Source: Halalkalicoccus sp. NIPERK01 (GTDB lineage: Archaea > Halobacteriota > Halobacteria > Halobacteriales > Halalkalicoccaceae). From it: a DNA stretch of 64,000 nt. The translations under genes and the position numbers were made by a program. A model generated the notes under the pieces. It searched no databases and was not told the origin of the DNA. It saw nothing but the letters and a program-made list of their open reading frames with translations. This document shows, piece after piece, positions 54,008 to 61,537 of the stretch (its first letter is position 1; the number at the start of each line of letters is the position of its first letter). The DNA is taken from NCBI RefSeq assembly GCF_030287405.1, contig NZ_JASVVV010000006.1, positions 117,795-181,794 of the forward strand. Reading direction: 5' to 3'.

Positions 54008-55387
54008 ATGGGATATGTTGTCAAGATGCCGAAGTTGGGACTCGAAATGGAACAGGGAACCCTCCTCGAATGGTATCTCGAGGAGGGCGATTCCCTGGAA
54101 GAGGGCGAGGTGCTCGCCGAGATCGAATCCGAGAAGAGCATCGGCGAGATCGAGGCCCGCGAGGACGGCGTCCTCCGCCTGGTCGATCTCGCCGAGGGCG
54201 AGTCGGTCCCCCCGGGGACGCCCATCGGGATCGTCGCCGGCGCCGACGAGGACATCGCTGACCTCGAGACCGAGTTCGACGGGGGAGACGAGGCGGCCGC
54301 GGCCGAACCCGCCGAAGGCGAACGCGAGGAGGCTGTCGAGGCGAGCAGTGACACGGAGACGGCGGCGACCACGCAGGAATCGGGCGCGGACGCGTCGGCC
54401 GAGCAGGTAAAGGCCTCGCCGCGTGCGAAACGCCGCGCCGAGGAGCTCGGCGTTTCCCTCCCTACCATCGACGGAACCGGCCCCCAGGGCGCGATCACCG
54501 AGGACGACGTCGAAGCCGCGGCATCGGGCGACGAAACGACTGGCGATCGGCCGGCCGCCGAAGGGGTGAAGGCCTCCCCACGGGCGAAACGCCGGGCCGA
54601 GGAACTCGACGTCGACCTCACCGCGGTCGACGGGACGGGACCACAGGGTGCGATCACCGAGGAGGACGTCGAGTCGGCAGCCGAAGCCGAAACCGCGGAG
54701 GCGCCGACGGAAGCGATCGAATCCACGGTCGCCGAGGCCGACCGGGCGGACGTGCGCGCGGGCCGGTATCGGACCGCGACGCTCGTGGTCAGCGGCGCCG
54801 ACGCGGACGCGGTGATCGAGGCGACCGACCTCTCGGGGCGGGCGTTCGACGTCGAGACCTCCCCGCTCGACGCCCTGCTCGTGGCGGCCTCGGCGGCGCT
54901 TACGGACTGTCCCGCGTTCAACGCGACGTTCGAGGACGGGACCCACCACCTCCACGGCCACCAGGACGTCGCGCTCGCGACGGAGTCGGACGGCGACCTC
55001 GTCAGGCCCGTCCTGGAGGCGGTCGAAACGCGGCCCTTCGCCGAACTCGTCGAGATGCGACGCGAGACGACCGAGGAGGCGGTCGCGAGCGGCGTCTCGG
55101 GCGGCCGCGCGACGTTCGCGCTCGCGCTCGACGGGGAGGTCGGTGGCGACCTCGCGGCCGTCGTCACGCCGCCGACGGTCGCGGGGCTCGTCGCCAACGT
55201 CTCGCGGCGACGGGCCGTCCCGGCCGAGAACGGCGTCTCCCTCGAGCGGTGTCTCTCGCTGTCGCTCGCGTACGATACGCGCATCCTCGGCGACGCGGAC
55301 GCCGAGGAGTTCCTCGGAGCCCTTCGCGAGCGGATCGGGGACCTGCCCGAACTCGTCCTGCGGACGTACCGGGAGCAGACGCCCTGA
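54008..55387 (+). CDS. 2-oxoacid/acetoin dehydrogenase E2-like protein with duplicated E3-binding domain
   Basis: 459 residues from ATG 54008. Lipoyl domain 1-77 with lipoyl lysine K43 (IESEKSIGEI); an acidic linker; two almost identical peripheral-subunit-binding domains at about 134-171 and 187-224 (both VKASPRAKRRAEEL...GTGPQGAITE); another acidic linker; and a C-terminal acyltransferase-like domain from about 250. There the catalytic HRxxxDG motif of E2 enzymes (YDHRVVDGADA) reads YDTRILGDADAEEFL, so the His is Thr424. It may serve as lipoyl carrier and scaffold rather than a normal acyltransferase. Confidence 0.83.
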   Translation: MGYVVKMPKLGLEMEQGTLLEWYLEEGDSLEEGEVLAEIESEKSIGEIEAREDGVLRLVDLAEGESVPPGTPIGIVAGADEDIADLETEFDGGDEAAAAEPAEGEREEAVEASSDTETAATTQESGADASAEQVKASPRAKRRAEELGVSLPTIDGTGPQGAITEDDVEAAASGDETTGDRPAAEGVKASPRAKRRAEELDVDLTAVDGTGPQGAITEEDVESAAEAETAEAPTEAIESTVAEADRADVRAGRYRTATLVVSGADADAVIEATDLSGRAFDVETSPLDALLVAASAALTDCPAFNATFEDGTHHLHGHQDVALATESDGDLVRPVLEAVETRPFAELVEMRRETTEEAVASGVSGGRATFALALDGEVGGDLAAVVTPPTVAGLVANVSRRRAVPAENGVSLERCLSLSLAYDTRILGDADAEEFLGALRERIGDLPELVLRTYREQTP

Positions 55388-55411
55388 TCGCACACGGCCG
55401 AACTGCGCGGT

Positions 55412-55915
55412 TCACGCGACGGAGTACGTCTCGTCCGGTTCGGGCATCGCCTCGAGGTTCGTCGCCGTCTCGAAGATCACGCCATTGAGCGCCGATCGCG
55501 TGTCGAAATACCAGTACGGAACGCCCGCGAAGTTCCCGCTCTGGAGCACTCCCACCCCCGCCTCGACGAACCGGTCGACGACCGCCTCCGTGTCCTCGAA
55601 CGCGAAACACGCGACGTGGTGGAGGCCCTCGCCGTGTTCTTCCAAGTGCTCCGTGTAGATGCTCTCGCCCTCGAGGGGTCCGATCATCGTCCCCGCGACC
55701 TCGCTCAGGGCGAGTATCATGGAGTAGTCGTGTGGGTCGCCCCGATAGGTCGTCTCCGAGAGACGGGGCGGTTCGAACCGGTAGACCTCCCACGGGCCGA
55801 TCCCGAGGATCGACCCGAACCGATCCACGCCGTCCTCGATGTCCCTGACGACGAACGCGACCTGTGTGATCTCCGGAATCTCGATCCCGACGGATGGGAT
55901 GGTACCGTTGCTCAT
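55412..55915 (-). CDS. VOC-superfamily (glyoxalase/epimerase-like) protein
   Basis: 167 residues from ATG 55915; the open frame continues upstream into acoX only as a shadow. VOC signatures: TQVAFVVRDIEDGVDRFGSI, LGIGPWEVYRF and GEGLHHVACFAFED (HH metal region), resembling methylmalonyl-CoA epimerase and related proteins. It has its own TATA-like CGTATAAG (minus strand) about 35 nt upstream. Converges on the E2 gene 24 nt away. Confidence 0.8.
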   Translation of the reverse strand: MSNGTIPSVGIEIPEITQVAFVVRDIEDGVDRFGSILGIGPWEVYRFEPPRLSETTYRGDPHDYSMILALSEVAGTMIGPLEGESIYTEHLEEHGEGLHHVACFAFEDTEAVVDRFVEAGVGVLQSGNFAGVPYWYFDTRSALNGVIFETATNLEAMPEPDETYSVA

Positions 55916-55988
55916 GATTTGTGTGAGAGACGGGACGGTGATCGACTTATACGTTCGTGCCGAGTTCGGGGAGAAGCAGAGAGGAGCG

Positions 55989-56978
55989 TCAGTTCGTTTC
56001 GAACGTGCCGTCGTGGGCGGCGCGCTCGAAGGTCGCCTCGATCGAGACGAGGCGCGGTGCCCGATCGGCCGACCGGAACTCGACGCGTTCGTCGACGACC
56101 TCGAGTTCGCGCTCGCCGTCGGCGCCGATGACACCCTCCTCGACTTCGGCGGTCATCGACTCCCCGTCGGCCAGGCGACGGTGTTCCTCGATCCCCACCT
56201 CGGCGACAACGCCGGGGGCGACGATCGCTCGGACCGTCCGGGGGGCCGCGTCGGCGTCGACGAGGCGGAGGCCGACCGCCCCCGACTCGGCCGCCACCAG
56301 CGGTCCGAGCGCGCCCGCGACGCTGCTGAGGCCGATGTCCGCGGGGTTCGCCCGCGAGACGATCCCGCCGGCGAGGTCGGCCGGATCGAGCATCGCCCGC
56401 GTGCCGACGAACGATCGGTTCGAGAGTTCGACCGACGCTAGCCCGGTGACGGTCTCGTCCGACCCCGTCCGGGCCTCGACTATGCCGTGGCGAGCGGTGA
56501 CTGCGTCTGCGTCGACCGCGCCGGTCGCGACGAGCGCGGCGGCCGCCCCCGCGACCGTCCCGTCGACGGCGTTGGGAACGACGTTGTTGGTTCCCGTCGA
56601 GACCGGGAGCAGCGGGACGTCGCCGCATTCGAGGGCGGTATCGCGGCTCGTCCCGTCGCCACCGAGGACGACGATCGCATCGACCTCCTCGCGAAAGCGT
56701 GCCGCCGCCCGGCGGGTGTCCGCGGCCGTTCCCTCGGGGGCGAGATCGAGTAGCGCCGTCTCGATACTCGGCGATTCCTCGGCGGCGCTCGCGGCGATCC
56801 CCGCCGTATCCGGCATCAGGAGTGCCGTCGGCGGGTCGGAGACGGCTCCCAGCCCTTCGAGAACGCATTCGGCGACGCGGCGCTTCGCGTAGTTGTCGAC
56901 GACGGTCGCGCCGCCGGTCAGCCGCCGGATGTCGCGTCCCGCGGCCGGGTTGACGATGAGACCGATCCGGTCGCTCAC
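55989..56978 (-). CDS. acoX: AcoX-like NAD kinase-family protein
   Basis: 329 residues. LIVNPAAG near the N-terminus and GGDGT at 106-110 are the diacylglycerol/NAD kinase-family signatures, followed by LPVSTGTNNVVPN. Such proteins accompany E1/E2 genes in bacterial acetoin (aco) operons. It lies 3 nt after the E1-beta gene. The biochemical role of AcoX is not settled; the symbol is given by context and motif. Confidence 0.78.
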   Translation of the reverse strand: MSDRIGLIVNPAAGRDIRRLTGGATVVDNYAKRRVAECVLEGLGAVSDPPTALLMPDTAGIAASAAEESPSIETALLDLAPEGTAADTRRAAARFREEVDAIVVLGGDGTSRDTALECGDVPLLPVSTGTNNVVPNAVDGTVAGAAAALVATGAVDADAVTARHGIVEARTGSDETVTGLASVELSNRSFVGTRAMLDPADLAGGIVSRANPADIGLSSVAGALGPLVAAESGAVGLRLVDADAAPRTVRAIVAPGVVAEVGIEEHRRLADGESMTAEVEEGVIGADGERELEVVDERVEFRSADRAPRLVSIEATFERAAHDGTFETN

Positions 56979-56981
56979 CGC

Positions 56982-57983
56982 TCAGGCGATCCGCTCGATG
57001 GCGTCCCTGACCTTCTCGCCGTCGGGCAGCACCTCCCCTTCGAGCGGGGGGCTGAACGGGATGTGCGTATCGGGCACGCCCACCCGCTGGATCGGTGCGT
57101 CGAGACTGTAGAAGGCGTTCTCGACCGCGCGGGCCATCACCTCGGCGTGGACGCCGTACGAGAGCGGGCTCTCGTCGGCGACCACGAGCCGGCCCGTCTT
57201 GTTCAGGCTCTCGACGATGGTGTCGGTGTCGAGCGGGTAGAGCGACCGGAGGTCGATCACCTCGACGTCGGTCTCGCCGTCCAGTTCGTCGGCCACCGAA
57301 AGCGACTCGCCGACGAGGCGCTGGGTCGCGACCACGGTCACGTCCTCGCCCTCGCGCTCGACGCTCGCCTCTCCGAGCGGGATGGTGAAGTCCTCGTCCG
57401 TGGGCACCTCGCCCGATTGCTCGTAGATCATCTTGTTCTCGAAGAAGAAGACGGGGTCGTCGGAGCGGATGGCCGATTTGAGCAGGCCCTTCGCGGCGGC
57501 GGGCGTGCCGGGGGCGACGGCCAGCAGCCCCGGGAAGTGGGCGATCCAGGCGTGGACGGTGCCCGAGTGCTGGCTCGCCGCGCCCATACCCCCGCCCTCG
57601 GTGGTGCGGACGGTGACCGGCATCTCGGTCTTCCCGCCGAACATGTAGCGCATCTTCGCCATCTGGTTCATGACCTGTTCCATCGCCACCCCGAGGAAGT
57701 CCGAGAACATGATCTCGACGACCGGGCGCGAACCGGTCGCGGCCGCGCCCGTCGCCGCACCCATGAACCCCGACTCGCCGATAGGGGTATCCCGCACGCG
57801 GTCCTTGCCGAACTGCTTGTGAAGTTCGCCGGTGACGTCGAGGACGCCGCCCATCGTCGCGATGTCCTCGCCCATGAGGAAGACGTCCTCGTCGCGGTCC
57901 ATCTCCTCGCGCAGCGTCTCGCGGATCGCCTCCCTGACGGTCATTTCCTCCGTCTGTTCGGCCTCGAGTCCGGCACTCGCCAT
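56982..57983 (-). CDS. 2-oxoacid/acetoin dehydrogenase E1 beta subunit
   Basis: 333 residues, full length: MTVREAIRETLREEMDRDED, FLMGEDIATMGGV, DTPIGESGFMGAATGAA and SSYGxHAE-like ESPLSYGVHAEVMA. Forms the heterotetramer with E1 alpha to decarboxylate a 2-oxoacid or cleave acetoin with thiamine diphosphate. Start overlaps the E1 alpha stop by 1 nt (TGATG). Confidence 0.92.
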   Translation of the reverse strand: MASAGLEAEQTEEMTVREAIRETLREEMDRDEDVFLMGEDIATMGGVLDVTGELHKQFGKDRVRDTPIGESGFMGAATGAAATGSRPVVEIMFSDFLGVAMEQVMNQMAKMRYMFGGKTEMPVTVRTTEGGGMGAASQHSGTVHAWIAHFPGLLAVAPGTPAAAKGLLKSAIRSDDPVFFFENKMIYEQSGEVPTDEDFTIPLGEASVEREGEDVTVVATQRLVGESLSVADELDGETDVEVIDLRSLYPLDTDTIVESLNKTGRLVVADESPLSYGVHAEVMARAVENAFYSLDAPIQRVGVPDTHIPFSPPLEGEVLPDGEKVRDAIERIA

Positions 57984-59029
57984 CAGCGCTCACCCCCCTT
58001 GGGACCGCTGCCGTCGGCCCGCAACTGCTGGGCGAAGCTCGTGATCTCGGGAACCTCGACCGCGAACATGTCGTCGTAGGCTTCCTCGGGGGTGGGCTCC
58101 TCGGCACTCCGGGCGTACTCGAGGGCCTCCTCGATGGTCGCCTTCGCCTCCGTGGTGAGCTCCTCGAAGCCCTCGTCGGTGAGTTCGCCGCGGTCCATCA
58201 GGCGCTCGGCGAACGAGTCGATCGGGTCACGCGCCTCCCAGCGCTCGACCTCGTCGTCCTCCCGGTACAACTCCTCGTCGCCCTCGAAGTGGCCGTGGAA
58301 CCGGTAGGTCTCGGCCTCGATGAACGTCGGCCCGTCGCCGGCGCGGGCGCGCTCGCGGGCCTCGAGCACGGCCTCGTTGACCGCGGTGACGTCCATGCCG
58401 TCGACGGTGATCCCCGGAACGTTGTACGCGCCCGCGGTCGCGCTCAGGTTCTCGACGTTGTGCTGTTCCTCGACCGGGGTTCCCTCGCCGTAGTGGTTGT
58501 TCTCGACGAGGAAGATCACAGGTAAGTCCCACGTCGCCGCGAGGTTCGCCGCCGAGTGGACCTGTCCCTGCGCGACCGCCCCGTCCCCGAGAAACGACAG
58601 CGCGACGCGGTCCTCGCCCTTGCGATCGATCGTCAGCGCCGCGCCCGTCCCGAGCGGCGGGCCGGCCCCGACGATGCCGTTGGCCCCGAGCATCCCGGCG
58701 TCGACGTCGGCGATGTGCATCGAGCCACCCTTGCCGTTGCAGTAGCCCTCGCGCTTGCCGTACAGCTCGGCCATCATGGGCTTCGGGTCGAGCCCCTTCG
58801 CGATACAGTGGCCGTGTCCCCGATGGGTGCTCGTGATGTAGTCGTCCTCCTCCAAGGCGGCACAGGCCCCGACGCCGACCGCCTCCTCGCCGATGTAGAG
58901 GTGGACGAACCCCGGGATCTCCCCGTCGGCGAACCGCTCGCCCGCCGTGGTGTCGAACCACCGGATCGTGAGCATCCGTCGCAGCGCTTCTTTCCGTCCC
59001 GTTTCCGTCTCCAGATCAATGCTTGGCAT
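57983..59029 (-). CDS. 2-oxoacid/acetoin dehydrogenase E1 alpha subunit
   Basis: 348 residues from ATG 59029. GHGHCIAKG and the thiamine-diphosphate motif GDGAVAQGQ...VENNHYG (GDG-x-NN type, about 157-189) are intact, with YRFHGHFEGD near the E1 alpha phosphorylation-loop region. AcoX next door favours acetoin as substrate, but pyruvate or branched-chain 2-oxoacids remain possible. Confidence 0.92.
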   Translation of the reverse strand: MPSIDLETETGRKEALRRMLTIRWFDTTAGERFADGEIPGFVHLYIGEEAVGVGACAALEEDDYITSTHRGHGHCIAKGLDPKPMMAELYGKREGYCNGKGGSMHIADVDAGMLGANGIVGAGPPLGTGAALTIDRKGEDRVALSFLGDGAVAQGQVHSAANLAATWDLPVIFLVENNHYGEGTPVEEQHNVENLSATAGAYNVPGITVDGMDVTAVNEAVLEARERARAGDGPTFIEAETYRFHGHFEGDEELYREDDEVERWEARDPIDSFAERLMDRGELTDEGFEELTTEAKATIEEALEYARSAEEPTPEEAYDDMFAVEVPEITSFAQQLRADGSGPKGGER

Positions 59030-59044
59030 CACCACCCAAGACGT

Positions 59045-59064
59045 AACGATCGATATTAATCGTT
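59045..59064 (-). promoter_or_regulatory. TATA box embedded in an inverted repeat before E1 alpha
   Basis: AACGAT (59045-59050) and ATCGTT (59059-59064) flank CGATATTA; the minus-strand TATA element TTAATATCG lies inside, about 28 nt before ATG 59029. A repressor bound to the repeat would block TBP. Confidence 0.4.
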
Positions 59065-59121
59065 GGGTGCTATCAATGGACAATATCCCGGGGTGGTACG
59101 CGTGTCACCGATCGAGGGCCG

Positions 59122-60084
59122 TCAGTCGTGGTAGGCGTTTCGCAGATCGCTCGCGAGATCGGCCACCGCTTCACGGGCGCGATCCCACTCGGGGTCGGCG
59201 AGCATCGTCAGGAAGCCGTGGATCATGTCGGGGTACTCCAGATGGTTCACGGGGACGCCCGCCTCGTCGAGACGGTCGGCGTACGCCCGCCCCTCGTCGC
59301 GCAGCGGGTCGAAGCCCGCGGTCAGGACGGTCGCCGGCGGCAGGCCGGCGAGGTCGGACGCTCGAAGCGGCGAGGCGTACGGGTGGGTGCCGTCGAGGTC
59401 GGTTTCGAGGTAGTCGTCCCAGAAGCGCTCCATGTCGCCGCGCGTGATGAAGTAGCCGCTCGCGTTCTCGGTGTAGGAGTCGGTGTCGAACGCGTGATCG
59501 ACCACGGGGTAGACGAGCAGTTGGCGGGCGAGGTCGGGACCTTGGCGATCGCGCGCGAGGAGCGCAACCCCCGTCGCGAGCGTCGCTCCCGCGCTGTCGC
59601 CGCCGACGGCGATTCGGTCGGGATCGATGCGGACGTCGCCGTCGAGGTCGGGGTCGGCGGCGAGCCAGTCGAGGGCGGCATAACAGTCCTCGAGCGGCGC
59701 GGGAAACGGCGATTCGGGCGCGCGGCGGTAATCGACGGCGACGACGACACACCCGGCGGCGTTCGCGAGCGCGCGCGAGGCGAGATCGTGCGTGTCGAGG
59801 TCGCCGACGACCCAGCCCCCGCCGTGGAAGAAGACGAGCGCCGGTCGTGGCCCCTCGATATCGGCGTCGCGGGGATCGTAGATCCGGAGCGGTATCGGGC
59901 CGTTCGGGCCCTCGATAGCCGTCTCGGAGACCAGCCTCACCGGTTCGGGATCACCGTCGGGCACTGTCAGATCGAGATATGTGTCGCGTGCCTCCGGGAC
60001 CGACTGCCGATAGAGGGGTGGAACGCCGCTCGCCGAGAGGTCGTGAAGCAGCTCCTCCGCCTGTGGATGGAGTTCCGTCGCCAT
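59122..60084 (-). CDS. alpha/beta-hydrolase (hormone-sensitive-lipase-type esterase)
   Basis: 320 residues from ATG 60084. Oxyanion motif FFHGGGWVVGD, nucleophile VGGDSAGATLA, catalytic Asp in AGFDPLRDEG and His in DMIHGF. Typical cytoplasmic carboxylesterase of the HSL family. Stands alone between E1 alpha and the SDR gene; natural ester unknown. Confidence 0.9.
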   Translation of the reverse strand: MATELHPQAEELLHDLSASGVPPLYRQSVPEARDTYLDLTVPDGDPEPVRLVSETAIEGPNGPIPLRIYDPRDADIEGPRPALVFFHGGGWVVGDLDTHDLASRALANAAGCVVVAVDYRRAPESPFPAPLEDCYAALDWLAADPDLDGDVRIDPDRIAVGGDSAGATLATGVALLARDRQGPDLARQLLVYPVVDHAFDTDSYTENASGYFITRGDMERFWDDYLETDLDGTHPYASPLRASDLAGLPPATVLTAGFDPLRDEGRAYADRLDEAGVPVNHLEYPDMIHGFLTMLADPEWDRAREAVADLASDLRNAYHD

Positions 60085-60246
60085 TGCTCTGGTACCGATA
60101 CCCACGTTCTGCTCGCTAGCTATTAACAGTGCGTGGCCACCGCGATCGGTAGAGCATCGTTCGAGAAAACGGAGAACGGAAGGTAGTGGTCCGTGTTATC
60201 GGATGTCGTAAGTCCCATTACAGCTCGCGAAAGCAGGAGAGTGACG

Positions 60247-61008
60247 ATGGATCTCGACGGACGGACGGCGTTGGTCACCGGTTCGAGCCGCAACATCGGC
60301 CGGACGATCGCGACCACCATGGCGGAAGCCGGTGCTGACGTCGGAATCACGGCCCGGGACGACGAAGAGGGCTGCAAGGATACCGCACGGGAAGTCGAGG
60401 CAGCGGGCAGTAACGCCGCCGTTGCACTCGGCGACTTGGCGGAGCCGGCGGACATCGAAGACATCGTAGGACGGATTCGAGAGGAACTCGGGCCGATAGA
60501 CGTTCTGGTCAACAACGCGACCGTTCGACCGATGACGCCCTTCTTCGAGGTCGAACCCGCGGAGCTGGATCACGTTCTAGACGTGAATCTGAAGGGCCAG
60601 TTCCTGCTGACGCAGCACGTCGTGTCGGATATGCTCGACGTAGGCCACGGTTCGATCGTCAATCTGATCGGTGCGATGGTGTTCCTCGGGAGAACCGGGA
60701 AGGCACACTCCTACGGGAGCAAGATGGGGATCGCGGGCTACGTCCGACAGCTCGCCTCCGAGTTCGGCCCGGAAGGCATCCGGGTGAACGGGCTCTCCCC
60801 GGGACTCATCGATACGGATCGAGACGAGACGTTCGCCGGCCACGAAGAGGTCATCGAGGCCACGCCGCTCCAGCGGATGGGCACCACAGAGGAGGTCGCG
60901 GACGTCTGTTGTTTCCTCGCGTCCGATCGGGCCTCGTTCATCACGGGGCAGGTGATTCACGTCAACGGCGGCAGCTACCCGACGCCGAACGTGATCACGC
61001 CCGAGTGA
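60247..61008 (+). CDS. short-chain dehydrogenase/reductase, variant active site
   Basis: 253 residues from ATG 60247 (the frame opens at 60193). Cofactor motif VTGSSRNIGRT, NNATVRP in place of NNAG, and Tyr-x3-Lys in HSYGSKMGIAG. The usual catalytic Ser (IVNISS) reads IVNLIG, so the triad is incomplete. C-terminus has SFITGQVIHVNGGSYPTP. Possibly a dehydrogenase with altered chemistry; substrate unknown. Confidence 0.85.
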   Translation: MDLDGRTALVTGSSRNIGRTIATTMAEAGADVGITARDDEEGCKDTAREVEAAGSNAAVALGDLAEPADIEDIVGRIREELGPIDVLVNNATVRPMTPFFEVEPAELDHVLDVNLKGQFLLTQHVVSDMLDVGHGSIVNLIGAMVFLGRTGKAHSYGSKMGIAGYVRQLASEFGPEGIRVNGLSPGLIDTDRDETFAGHEEVIEATPLQRMGTTEEVADVCCFLASDRASFITGQVIHVNGGSYPTPNVITPE

Positions 61009-61468
61009 GGGGATCGACGGTGACGCTACGAGGGAATTCTTACGTGACGTTCGGAAGTATGAGGTATCCTCTGGTGCCCACGTTCGAACACACGAGTCGA
61101 GTCGATTCACACGGGGTCGCTTGAGCAGCCAATCAGGGCCGGTTAACTGCGATATAGCCCGTGTTCCTTCCCAGTACCTCGTAGACGATCTTCGGGCTTG
61201 AGAGCGGGTTCGCGGCCAACACTCCCCCCGAATCCAGGGCCGAACTACCGATCCCTGCTGAACGAACGGATGGAGGAAGCGTAGCTGTCGCTTCAGCGCT
61301 CAACGTCTACCGAAGTACCTGCTCACTGTACACGGTGGCATCGATCATCGAAAAGTCCATATACGGGATCTATACTAACTAGAGGTGGTACATACGTGTG
61401 TGGCTCTCGATCCGGAGGAAAAGGGAGCTCCGAACGTTTATTCTCCCGGTCGTGGTAGCGGGTAGCAC
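61009..61468. other. intergenic, no clear gene
   Basis: 460 nt between the SDR gene and the short ORF before the AOR gene. A minus-strand frame without an ATG ends in SSPKIVYEVLGRNTGYIAVN around 61143-61215 and could be a worn 3' remnant, but I cannot support it. A TATA-like TTTATT at 61437-61442 fits the short ORF at 61469. Confidence 0.35.
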
Positions 61469-61537
61469 ATGTACACGACGGTAGAACTCCGATCGGAGAG
61501 AACCACTCTATACCCGCTCTCGGTGGACGCAGTATGA
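61469..61537 (+). CDS. possible 22-residue leader ORF before the AOR gene
   Basis: ATG 61469 lies about 30 nt after a TATA-like TTTATT and encodes MYTTVELRSERTTLYPLSVD plus two residues; its stop overlaps the AOR start (ATGA, 61534-61537). It could be a translationally coupled leader peptide. A second TATA-like element (CTCTATACC, 61506-61514) nearer the AOR start offers a simpler alternative promoter. Confidence 0.3.
   Translation: MYTTVELRSERTTLYPLSVDAV

Noticed and set aside
55912..58107. 731-codon minus-strand frame across acoX and E1 beta
   Set aside because: Arg/Gly-rich shadow of the true E1 beta and AcoX frames; no domain text.
61143..61310. Minus-strand open frame ending SSPKIVYEVLGRNTGYIAVN...
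   Set aside because: It has no ATG or GTG start, the upstream half is low-complexity Ser/Ala/Pro, and I recognise no family; a frame of 56 codons is not significant in this GC-rich DNA.
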